5,090 nt of DNA from an uncultured Clostridia bacterium (GTDB lineage: Bacteria > Bacillota > Clostridia > Christensenellales > QALW01). Under the pieces are notes generated by a model that did no database searches, had not been told where the DNA came from, and was given only the letters and a program-made list of their open reading frames with translations. Of this stretch, positions 1-5,090 are shown piece after piece (positions within the stretch are counted from its first letter, which is position 1; the number at the start of each line of letters is the position of its first letter). The stretch spans positions 1-5,090 of the forward strand of contig CAKRZX010000039.1 of the NCBI GenBank assembly GCA_934434555.1, read 5' to 3'. The translations under genes and the position numbers were made by a program.

Positions 1-77
1 GGTGTTTTGCAACATTATATTCCTTGCAATCTCTCAATCTTCTTGCGAGCGCGGCAGGAGATAAACCCCTGCCCTAC
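1..77 (-). repeat. REP-like element, inverted copy cut by the window edge
   Basis: Bases 1-77 are the reverse complement of 4911-4986, with about nine mismatches and one gap by eye (roughly 87% identity). The outer end is a GTAG-headed hairpin module at 52-77. Read on the minus strand it is GTAG followed by arms GGCAGGGG and CTCCTGCC around loop TTTAT, with one G.T wobble. The inner part (1-51) matches the core of the right-hand copies, including a TTGCAA...TGTTGCAAAAC block. The other end lies outside the window, so element length cannot be judged here. Confidence 0.8.
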
Positions 78-168
78 GGGGTGAAATGAATTTCAGAGAT
101 AAGGCAAATCTACGGTAAAATTATCTTTTTGAATTGCCTGTTTTTGTGTGATTTATTTATCTTGCGTT

Positions 169-235
169 GTAGGGGAGCACATTGTGCTCCTGCTAATTGC
201 ATTGTGCAAATATGGCGACCAATGGTCGCCGCTAC
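169..235. repeat. GTAG...CTAC paired-hairpin element (REPIN/BIME-like)
   Basis: The element begins GTAG (169-172) and ends CTAC (232-235). Each end carries a perfect hairpin: 174-190, arms GGAGCACA/TGTGCTCC around one T; and 214-230, arms GGCGACCA/TGGTCGCC around one A. Read from their own GTAG, both modules are 22 nt and align without gaps. They differ at three stem pairs, each compensated, and at one unpaired base. A weaker third stem lies between them (TTGCA/TGCAA, 197-209). The structure is seen directly. Naming it a REP doublet rests on the GTAG head, which is a known hallmark of REP sequences recognised by RAYT transposases. Confidence 0.65.
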
Positions 236-314
236 AATAACGGGAGCGCTGTACTTTTGGCTGTTTTCTTCCCGAAAACAATACGCTTGCCGCTTAAATC
301 CCCGTTCTTTTTTG

Positions 315-346
315 CTTACTTTTTTTCTTGCAAGAAAAAAAGTAAG
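315..346. terminator. 32-bp perfect palindrome after fhs, possible atypical terminator
   Basis: The arms CTTACTTTTTTTCTTG (315-330) and CAAGAAAAAAAGTAAG (331-346) are exact reverse complements with no spacer. The palindrome starts 17 bases past the fhs stop codon, where a terminator is expected. It is not a canonical intrinsic terminator: the arms are A/T-rich and no U tract follows the hairpin in either direction (on the fhs strand CAAAAAAG follows). It may act as a 3'-end stabilising or weak termination structure, or be a dispersed repeat. The position supports a 3'-end role; the mechanism is inferred. Confidence 0.4.
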
Positions 347-363
347 TGCAAGAAAAAAATAAG

Positions 364-2031
364 TCAGAACAGCCCGGTAATTTTGCCTGAATCATCAACG
401 TCGATATTTTCGGCGGCTGGGTGTTTGGGCAAGCCCGGCATAGTCATAATATCGCCGGTAAGCACCACTATAAAGCCTGCACCGGCAGAAATCTTTACGT
501 TTTTTACGGTCACGGTAAAGTTTTCGGGGGCGCCCAAAAGGGTGGGGTCGTCGGAAAAACTGTACTGGGTCTTTGCCATACATACGGGAAGTTTGTCAAA
601 TCCCAAATCAGTAAGCCGCGCAATCTGCTTTTGGGCAGATGGCAGAATATTCACGCCTTTTCCGCCGTAAACGCGCGAAACAAGCGCAAATATTTTATCC
701 TCAATGCTTGCGTCAATGGGGTACGCGAACGAGAAATTGCCATTTTCTTCTTCACAAAGACGAACGACTTCATGCGCCAACTCTTCGCCGCCCTTGCCGC
801 CGTCAGCCCAAACGGTAGAAAGAACGGTGTTTACGTTAAGTTCCCGACATTTTTTTATAATGAAGTCAATTTCCGCGTCGGTGTCCGTGGGAAAACGGTT
901 TACCGCCACAACGCAGGGAAGTTTGTATACGTTTTTAATGTTGCTTACGTGGCGCAGAAGATTAGGTATGCCCTTTTCAAGTGCACCGATATTTTCGGTG
1001 TCAAGGCTCTTCTTATCAAGTCCGCCGTGCATTTTCAGCGCGCGTACGGTGGCAACTATTACGACCGCCGACGGTTCAAGCCCCGCCGCACGGCACTTGA
1101 TGTCCAAAAACTTTTCCGCGCCCAAATCGGCACCGAAACCCGCCTCGGTTACGGCATAATCGCCGCATTTAAGGGCAAGTTTTGTTGCAAGAACCGAATT
1201 GCATCCGTGAGCGATGTTCGCAAAAGGTCCGCCGTGAACAAATGCGGGAGTGCCTTCAAGGGTCTGCACAAGATTCGGCTTCAGCGCGTCTTTCAAAAGC
1301 GCGGTCATTGCGCCCTGTGCTTTAAGGTCGGCACAGGTAACGGGCTTGTCGTCATAAGTATATCCCACAATAATCCGCCCAAGCCGCTCTTTAAGGTCTT
1401 TTATCGAATCCGCAAGGCAAAGTACAGCCATAACCTCGCTTGCAACGGTGATGTCAAAGCCGTCCTCGCGGGGAACGCCGTTCACAACACCGCCCAAACC
1501 GTCGCAGATGTTCCTTAGTTGGCGGTCGTTCATATCAACACAGCGCCGCCACGTGATTTTGCGCACGTCAATGTTAAGTTGGTTGCCCTGTTTGATATGA
1601 TTGTCAAGCATTGCCGCAAGCAGATTGTTTGCTGCGCCGATTGCGTGAAAATCGCCCGTAAAGTGAAGATTGATGTCTTCCATAGGCACAACCTGTGCAT
1701 ATCCGCCGCCCGCAGCGCCGCCCTTTATGCCGAAAACGGGTCCGAGCGACGGCTCACGCAAAGCGACGACCGCGTTTTTGCCTATCCGCCTTAACCCGTC
1801 GGCAAGACCGATTGTTGTGGTCGTTTTGCCCTCGCCCGCGGGCGTGGGGGTAATGGCGGTCACAAGAATAAGTTTGCCCCTGTCTTCCTTTTTCAGCGCA
1901 TCGAATTCGATTTTCGCCTTGTATTTGCCGTAGGGCTCAATAAAATCTTCAATGCCGGCTTTTTTTGCGATTTCAGAAATATTCTGCATTCTGCACTGCT
2001 GTGCGATTTCTATATCCGATAAATATTTCAA
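364..2031 (-). CDS. fhs: Formate--tetrahydrofolate ligase (10-formyl-THF synthetase)
   Basis: This cytosolic enzyme joins formate to tetrahydrofolate using ATP, giving 10-formyl-THF for purine and formyl-Met synthesis and, in acetogens, the methyl branch of the Wood-Ljungdahl pathway. With the TTG start it has 555 residues, close to the usual length of about 556. Visible motifs are the nucleotide loop PTPAGEGKTT (62-71), the family signature GIKGGAAGGGY (101-111), the second signature VATVRALKMHGG (326-337) and the conserved C-terminal MTMPGLPKHPAA (529-540). I prefer TTG at 2031 because GAGGTG lies 6 nt before it and the protein then begins MKYLSDIEIAQ, as in relatives. A GTG at 2040 would add three residues, but it overlaps that Shine-Dalgarno and has none of its own. 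The gene stands alone: no other folate or acetogenesis gene is in view, so a housekeeping or acetogenic role cannot be separated. It is transcribed away from the response regulator. Confidence 0.97.
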   Translation of the reverse strand: MKYLSDIEIAQQCRMQNISEIAKKAGIEDFIEPYGKYKAKIEFDALKKEDRGKLILVTAITPTPAGEGKTTTTIGLADGLRRIGKNAVVALREPSLGPVFGIKGGAAGGGYAQVVPMEDINLHFTGDFHAIGAANNLLAAMLDNHIKQGNQLNIDVRKITWRRCVDMNDRQLRNICDGLGGVVNGVPREDGFDITVASEVMAVLCLADSIKDLKERLGRIIVGYTYDDKPVTCADLKAQGAMTALLKDALKPNLVQTLEGTPAFVHGGPFANIAHGCNSVLATKLALKCGDYAVTEAGFGADLGAEKFLDIKCRAAGLEPSAVVIVATVRALKMHGGLDKKSLDTENIGALEKGIPNLLRHVSNIKNVYKLPCVVAVNRFPTDTDAEIDFIIKKCRELNVNTVLSTVWADGGKGGEELAHEVVRLCEEENGNFSFAYPIDASIEDKIFALVSRVYGGKGVNILPSAQKQIARLTDLGFDKLPVCMAKTQYSFSDDPTLLGAPENFTVTVKNVKISAGAGFIVVLTGDIMTMPGLPKHPAAENIDVDDSGKITGLF

Positions 2032-2037
2032 AACAAA

Positions 2038-2043
2038 CACCTC
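2038..2043 (-). promoter_or_regulatory. Ribosome binding site deciding the fhs start
   Basis: GAGGTG on the minus strand sits 6 nt upstream of the TTG at 2031-2029. The competing GTG start (2040-2038) is the last three bases of this same motif, so it cannot use it, and the AT-rich bases before the GTG show no other Shine-Dalgarno. This favours the TTG start. Confidence 0.65.
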
Positions 2044-2060
2044 AAAATTATATTGAGTAT

Positions 2061-2089
2061 ATTATAACCGCACGGACGTGTTTTGTAAA
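2061..2089 (-). promoter_or_regulatory. Sigma-A-type promoter of fhs
   Basis: On the minus strand, -35 TTTACA (2089-2084) and -10 TATAAT (2066-2061) are separated by exactly 17 bp. This is a perfect -10 and a four-of-six -35. Transcription should start near 2054, leaving a leader of about 23 nt before the TTG start, too short for a riboswitch or attenuator. Confidence 0.8.
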
Positions 2090-2103
2090 GAGTGAATAAA
2101 CGG

Positions 2104-2135
2104 TTGTAAAAATTTTTTATTTGTGATAATATAGT
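2104..2135 (+). promoter_or_regulatory. Probable promoter of the response regulator gene
   Basis: Several overlapping choices exist. GATAAT (2125-2130) is preceded by TG at 2122-2123, making an extended -10. TTGTAA (2104-2109) could serve as -35, at 15 bp from GATAAT or 17 bp from TAATAT (2127-2132). The site lies 14 bp from the -35 of the divergent fhs promoter, so the two promoters are back to back and could influence each other. Confidence 0.5.
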
Positions 2136-2144
2136 ATGCGGAAC

Positions 2145-2153
2145 AAAGGAGGT
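2145..2153 (+). promoter_or_regulatory. Ribosome binding site of the response regulator gene
   Basis: AAAGGAGGT is a near-perfect match to the anti-Shine-Dalgarno complement and ends 4 nt before the ATG at 2158. It fixes the start and suggests efficient translation. Confidence 0.85.
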
Positions 2154-2157
2154 AAAA

Positions 2158-2823
2158 ATGGTTTACGTAGTTGAAGACGATGACAGCATACGGGAACTTG
2201 TGGTGTATACCCTTAATTCTACCGGAATACCTGCGAAAGGGTTTGCTTTGCCCTCGCTTTTTTGGGCGGAAATAAGGTCAGAGATTCCCGACCTTGTTTT
2301 ACTTGATATTATGCTTCCCGAAGAGGACGGGCTGACAGTGCTTGACCGCTTACGCCGCGACCCGGTGTATTCGCTTTTGCCGGTAATCCTGCTTACCGCC
2401 AAGGGCACGGAATACGACAAAGTGGTAGGTTTTGACCGGGGTGCCGACGATTATATTCCCAAACCGTTCGGTATGATGGAACTTGTTGCCCGCGTAAAGG
2501 CGCTGCTCAGGCGGAGCGCCAAAAAAAGCGACGATATCGTTTCGGGCTCGCTTGTGATTTCGCCCCAAAAACACACCGTTACGGTTGGTAACGAAAACGT
2601 CGCGCTTACGCTTAAAGAATTTGAACTTCTGCTTTTGCTTGCACGTAACGCCAATACGGTGCTTACCCGCGACAGATTGCTTGAAAACATATGGGGATAT
2701 TCTTTTGACGGTGAAAACCGCACCGTTGACGTGCATATCCGCACCTTGCGCCAGAAACTGGGCTCTGCGGGCGAAATAATAGAAACCGTTCGCGGCGTGG
2801 GGTATAAGTTCAGCGCGAAATAA
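2158..2823 (+). CDS. OmpR/PhoB-family response regulator (orphan)
   Basis: This is a two-component response regulator of 221 residues, a normal length for the OmpR/PhoB class. The N-terminal receiver domain (about 1-118) has the acidic pocket E6-D7-D8, phosphoacceptor D50 in LLDIMLP, the switch T80 in LLTAK and K102 in PKPF. The C-terminal winged-helix DNA-binding domain (about 127-219) shows TLKEFELLLLLA, the recognition-helix region RTVDVHIRTLRQKL (188-201) and the closing VRGVGYKF. All phosphorylation residues are present, so it should be controlled by a kinase. No histidine kinase follows; the next gene, after a 122-bp gap with its own promoter, encodes a membrane protein. The partner kinase and target genes are therefore unknown. 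Firmicutes regulators of this kind are often PhoP-like, but a phosphate role is not shown here. I see no clear terminator after the gene, so some read-through into 2946-4569 is possible. Confidence 0.93.
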   Translation: MVYVVEDDDSIRELVVYTLNSTGIPAKGFALPSLFWAEIRSEIPDLVLLDIMLPEEDGLTVLDRLRRDPVYSLLPVILLTAKGTEYDKVVGFDRGADDYIPKPFGMMELVARVKALLRRSAKKSDDIVSGSLVISPQKHTVTVGNENVALTLKEFELLLLLARNANTVLTRDRLLENIWGYSFDGENRTVDVHIRTLRQKLGSAGEIIETVRGVGYKFSAK

Positions 2824-2856
2824 TAATTCATTTGATAATTTGATGAAAAATTCTTT

Positions 2857-2884
2857 ATTACAAAAACATTACATTGACATTTGA
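2857..2884 (+). promoter_or_regulatory. Phased direct repeats, candidate operator for an OmpR/PhoB-type regulator
   Basis: ATTACA (2857-2862), ATTACA (2868-2873) and the weaker ATTTGA (2879-2884) are separated by exactly 5 bp each, an 11-bp period. OmpR/PhoB-family regulators bind tandem half-sites with this period, and Bacillus PhoP boxes have the form TT(A/T/C)ACA-N5. The array covers the -35 of the following operon and lies just after a gene for such a regulator. The repeats are seen; binding is inferred, and an AT-rich region can give such matches by chance. Confidence 0.4.
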
Positions 2885-2902
2885 ACTTTAATGGTATATA
2901 AT
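2874..2902 (+). promoter_or_regulatory. Consensus sigma-A promoter of the DUF308-BMP operon
   Basis: TTGACA (2874-2879), a 17-bp spacer and TATAAT (2897-2902) match the consensus at all twelve positions. The start is expected near 2909, giving a leader of about 37 nt to the ATG at 2946. A promoter this close to consensus needs no activator, so any control by the overlapping 11-bp repeats would more easily be repression. Confidence 0.88.
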
Positions 2903-2945
2903 TATTACGGACAGTGAAAAATCAGAATACGAAAGGCGTGATAAT

Positions 2946-3479
2946 ATGAAAGAGTTCTTTGAAAATCTGTGGAAAGACTACGTTCTGTCGTCAATAGTAA
3001 CGGTTATAGCAGGTGTGCTTATAACGGTGTTCTATCGGTATGCACTGGACATTGTCTGCGTGGCTCTCGGTATTGCCGCAATAATAATGGGTATATTCAG
3101 CATAATCAGATATATCCGATGCCCAATGGCACTTAACAGGTTCAGTTTGCTTATGGGGCTTATATTCTGCGCGATAGGCATTTATATTGTCGTTAAGCCT
3201 TCAATGCTTATAAATATTGTGGCGGTTGTGTTCGGAATACTCATTCTTTTCCACGGCATAGTTGATGTTCAGCAGACAGTTGCCCTTAAAAGAGCGGGTT
3301 ACAGGTACTGGCCGCTGGCGCTTGTGTTCTCGATTCTGACACTTGCGGCGGGCATTGTGTTTATAGTTCTTCCCAAGGACGTTATTCAGTCCATTACCCT
3401 CGTTTTGGGAATCACCCTTATAGTTGAGGGCGCAATGGATTTGTGGACGGCAATAAAGGTAAAAAAGATAAATGGCTAA
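2946..3479 (+). CDS. DUF308/HdeD-like integral membrane protein
   Basis: This 177-residue membrane protein has six predicted helices at about 13-29, 33-54, 66-83, 87-105, 121-142 and 147-168. They form three tandem two-helix units, each with a Gly-rich first helix, a short polar turn and a second helix containing G(I/L)xxIxxG-like spacing. The triplication is the layout of the DUF308 (HdeD-type) family. Residues 1-12 and the end KVKKING lie outside the helices, and the basic C-terminus is probably cytosolic. HdeD in E. coli is linked to acid resistance, but the biochemical role of the family is not established and should not be carried over. AAAGG (2932-2936) lies 9 nt before the ATG. The stop codon overlaps the start of the BMP lipoprotein gene by 8 bp, so the two proteins are probably made together and both act at the membrane. 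Confidence 0.85.
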   Translation: MKEFFENLWKDYVLSSIVTVIAGVLITVFYRYALDIVCVALGIAAIIMGIFSIIRYIRCPMALNRFSLLMGLIFCAIGIYIVVKPSMLINIVAVVFGILILFHGIVDVQQTVALKRAGYRYWPLALVFSILTLAAGIVFIVLPKDVIQSITLVLGITLIVEGAMDLWTAIKVKKING

Positions 3480-4569
3480 GTATTTTAAGGCAGTAAGCGT
3501 AGTGCTTACGGTGGCGCTTTTGTGCCTTTCGGGGTGCAAGAAGAATAATACCGGCGTACAGGAGCCGATAAGCAAAATCGCGTTGATAACGGGCACGGAG
3601 GAACTTGTGCTTGACCACACCAACGAGGCGGTGTGGAACGGTATTCAGTCCTGCGGCGACACCAACAACATTGAATATGAATATTACCGTCCCGAATCCA
3701 CCGATGAAAGCGAACTTACCGCAAAGTTTGAAACTGCGGCGAAGGAGGGAGCAAAAGTCATAATTGCCGTGGGCGATTCTTTCGGACCGATTATTGCCGC
3801 GCAGCAGGAAGCGCACAAGGACATAAAGTATATTTTAATTGACGCGTCCGGCAACAGTATAGGCACGCTTTCGGAAAACACCCACTGCGTAATGTTCAGG
3901 CAGGAACAGGCGGGGTATCTTGCCGGATACGGCGTTGTTAAAGACGGTTTCTCAAAACTCGGATTCATAGGGTTAAGGGAATCGGAAACATATGCAACAT
4001 ACGGTTACGGTTTTGTTCAGGGTGCTAATGATGCCGCTGTCGCGCTTGAAAGAGAGATATCGGTAAATGTCACTTACGTTGACGAGTACGATAACGAGGA
4101 CACTGCGTCGTCAATATGCGATGTTTGGTATTCGTCCGGCACGGAACTGATTATGGTTTCGGCAAACGACGCTTTTGTTCAGCGCTGTGCGCAAAAGGCG
4201 GTAAACAATTTCGGTTATACCGTGGGCGTGAACAACGACCAATCGTACCTTGCCGACGGGCTTGACTACAATCCTTTCATGACAAGCGCCGTTAAGGGCT
4301 TGGGCGAGGTTGTGGACGCTACCCTTGAAATGGTACTTGCGGGCAGTTGGAAAGAAAATTTGGGCGGCAGAACCGTGTATTACGGGTTGCAGAACGGAAA
4401 CTACGTTTATCTGCCCGACGATGAGGCACTGTGGCTTTTTAAGGACTTTACCCTTGAAGACTACGAAGAATTAAAACGCAATATTTCATCGGGAACGATT
4501 TCAGTCGCGTCGGACGCTTATCCGTCAGTTGACGAGGAACTTGTGGCATTATCGTTTACAAACGAATAA
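3472..4569 (+). CDS. BMP-family substrate-binding lipoprotein (PnrA/Med-like)
   Basis: This 365-residue lipoprotein has a signal peptide ending in the lipobox LSGC, with C22 as the lipidated residue, so it should be anchored outside the membrane. The mature part is a type-1 periplasmic-binding fold of the BMP family (PF02608): IALIT (36-40), KVIIAVGDSF (95-104), YILIDAS (120-126), FRQEQAGYLAGY (142-153), YGYGFVQGAND (177-187), GVNNDQSYL (252-260), TSAVKGLGEVV (271-281). Characterised BMP proteins bind purine nucleosides for ABC importers; B. subtilis Med is a relative that influences competence. No ATPase or permease gene follows; the gene ends at a strong terminator. The segment usually resembling D-D-E-S-F-N reads V-L-D-H-T-N (46-51), losing the Phe and an Asp typical of the ligand site, so specificity may differ. 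It overlaps the DUF308 gene by 8 bp, and AAAGG at 3455-3459 is 12 nt upstream, a long spacing consistent with translational coupling. Confidence 0.92.
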   Translation: MAKYFKAVSVVLTVALLCLSGCKKNNTGVQEPISKIALITGTEELVLDHTNEAVWNGIQSCGDTNNIEYEYYRPESTDESELTAKFETAAKEGAKVIIAVGDSFGPIIAAQQEAHKDIKYILIDASGNSIGTLSENTHCVMFRQEQAGYLAGYGVVKDGFSKLGFIGLRESETYATYGYGFVQGANDAAVALEREISVNVTYVDEYDNEDTASSICDVWYSSGTELIMVSANDAFVQRCAQKAVNNFGYTVGVNNDQSYLADGLDYNPFMTSAVKGLGEVVDATLEMVLAGSWKENLGGRTVYYGLQNGNYVYLPDDEALWLFKDFTLEDYEELKRNISSGTISVASDAYPSVDEELVALSFTNE

Positions 4570-4576
4570 ATAACAG

Positions 4577-4605
4577 ATACGGGCTTTGCAGCCCGTATTT
4601 TTCTT
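4577..4605 (+). terminator. Intrinsic terminator of the DUF308-BMP operon
   Basis: The 8-bp GC-rich stem ATACGGGC (4577-4584) / GCCCGTAT (4591-4598) closes a TTTGCA loop. It is followed by a T tract broken by one C (TTTT C TTT). It starts 7 nt after the BMP stop codon, which closes the operon at two genes. Confidence 0.93.
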
Positions 4606-4685
4606 TGATTGAATTGTTATGCGCGCAATAAGGAATGACGGCTTCCTCGCATAATTTGTATTGCCCAAACACCTATCTCATTATT

Positions 4686-4819
4686 GTAAGTCAGGGGTTC
4701 ATCTCCTGCCGCGGGCGGAGAAAATGGGTTTTGCAAGGGATATAATGTTGCGAAACGCATATTCCCCCCGCATAAAATCACCTCTCCGAAATCCGGCGGG
4801 ACATAAAGCCCCGCCCTAC
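4686..4819 (+). repeat. REP-doublet-like element, copy 1 (134 bp, left end degenerate)
   Basis: Both ends carry 26-nt modules in inverted orientation. The right module (4794-4819), read on the minus strand, is GTAG followed by arms GGCGGGGC/GTCCCGCC around TTTAT. The left module (4686-4711) matches that of copy 2 except at 4689 and 4691. Its head reads GTAAGT instead of GTAGGG, and one stem pair is lost, so this end is decayed. The central 80 bp or so is more diverged from copy 2 than the ends. Confidence 0.7.
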
Positions 4820-4863
4820 CGCGAGGGACAAACAAAGAGAATAAAACAAGCACTGCAAAAACA
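4787..4863 (+). repeat. 77-bp perfect direct repeat, first copy
   Basis: Bases 4787-4863 are identical to 5014-5090, an offset of 227. The match covers the right-end hairpin module and the first 44 bp of the linker, and it is cut by the window end, so its true length is greater or unknown. Confidence 0.92.
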
Positions 4864-4886
4864 AAGTTTTCCGCAAGGCTTGTTTT
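4843..4886. repeat. Long symmetrical linker hairpin, possible bidirectional terminator
   Basis: AAAACAAGC (4843-4851) pairs with GCTTGTTTT (4878-4886). Inside, TGC (4854-4856) pairs with GCA (4873-4875) and AAAAC (4858-4862) with GTTTT (4866-4870) around an AAA loop, with small internal loops between. That gives 17 pairs over 44 nt. The plus strand continues GTTTTAAT, and the minus strand likewise ends in a T-rich run (CTTGTTTTATTC), so transcripts from either side might end here. The left half recurs at the window end. Confidence 0.45.
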
Positions 4887-4910
4887 GTTTTAATAACCTG
4901 TTTTAAGCCC

Positions 4911-5046
4911 GTAGGGCAGGGGTTCATCTCCTGCCGCGAACGTGGAAGATTGAGGGATTGCAAGAGATGTAATGTTGCAAAACACCCCATTCCATCGCAT
5001 AAAATCATCTCCTCGAAATCCGGCGGGACATAAAGCCCCGCCCTAC
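4911..5046 (+). repeat. REP-doublet-like element, copy 2 (136 bp, both ends intact)
   Basis: The left module (4911-4936) is GTAG then arms GGCAGGGG/CTCCTGCC around TTCAT. The right module (5021-5046, minus-strand reading) is GTAG then GGCGGGGC/GTCCCGCC around TTTAT. The modules act as imperfect 26-bp terminal inverted repeats, and each also folds on its own. The core between them (4937-5020) has no coding capacity. Copy 2 is the closest match to the inverted copy at 1-77. Confidence 0.75.
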
Positions 5047-5090
5047 CGCGAGGGACAAACAAAGAGAATAAAACAAGCACTGCAAAAACA
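5014..5090 (+). repeat. 77-bp perfect direct repeat, second copy (runs off window)
   Basis: Identical to 4787-4863. It holds the right module of element copy 2 and the first half of the linker hairpin; the complementary half would lie beyond the window. Confidence 0.92.

Larger units (their letters stand above)
1..363. other. Gene-free left flank with repeat elements
   Basis: No convincing gene lies here. Reading frames at 129-362 and from 197 run through palindromes and low-complexity tracts and resemble no protein I know. The stretch holds, in order: a truncated inverted copy of the right-edge repeat (1-77), an AT-rich spacer (78-168), a paired-hairpin GTAG...CTAC element (169-235), a small hairpin with 7-bp arms TGTTTTC/GAAAACA around TTCCC (262-280), and a 32-bp perfect palindrome (315-346) just beyond the fhs stop codon. 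Confidence 0.8.
4606..5090. other. Gene-free right flank made of tandem repeats
   Basis: Beyond the terminator I see no gene. Two minus-strand frames here begin with the same residues (MLVLFSLFVPRG) because they translate the two repeat copies, and the plus-strand frame is likewise repeat translation. Bases 4606-4685 are unremarkable AT-rich spacer. From 4686 the DNA is a tandem pair of units with a period of about 225-227 bp, each comprising a GTAG...CTAC element and a linker; the second unit runs off the window. Confidence 0.8.

Overview
The window looks like chromosomal DNA of a low-to-moderate-GC Gram-positive anaerobe, most likely an uncultured member of Clostridia (Bacillota). The reasons are a clostridial-type formate--tetrahydrofolate ligase, a Firmicutes-style OmpR/PhoB response regulator, a BMP-family lipoprotein with a lipobox, sigma-A-type promoters and strong AGGAGG-like ribosome binding sites. 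The taxon is an inference from protein resemblance; no rRNA or other marker is present.

Layout: bases 1-363 hold no gene but contain repeat elements, including a truncated inverted copy of the elements at the right edge, a GTAG...CTAC paired-hairpin element and a 32-bp perfect palindrome just past the end of fhs. fhs (minus strand, 364-2031, TTG start preferred) makes 10-formyl-tetrahydrofolate. A short divergent promoter region separates it from an orphan response regulator (plus, 2158-2823) with no histidine kinase beside it. Next comes a textbook TTGACA-N17-TATAAT promoter, overlapped by three 6-bp words at exact 11-bp spacing. It drives a two-gene operon whose genes overlap by 8 bp: a six-helix DUF308/HdeD-like membrane protein (2946-3479) and a BMP-family substrate-binding lipoprotein (3472-4569). 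A strong intrinsic terminator follows at 4577-4605. The rest, to 5090, is a tandem pair of GTAG...CTAC elements with a linker hairpin.

The four genes are individually recognisable. The less ordinary parts are: (i) the flanking repeats, built from GTAG-headed hairpin modules in inverted pairs, in which nearly every stem difference between intact modules is compensated; this is the architecture of REP/BIME/REPIN elements mobilised by RAYT transposases. (ii) A BMP lipoprotein with no ABC transporter genes, coupled instead to a DUF308 membrane protein, with substitutions where the family's nucleoside pocket normally lies. (iii) A possible regulatory link from the orphan regulator to that operon through phased repeats. 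I see no complete defence system, CRISPR array, tRNA, rRNA or transposase gene here.
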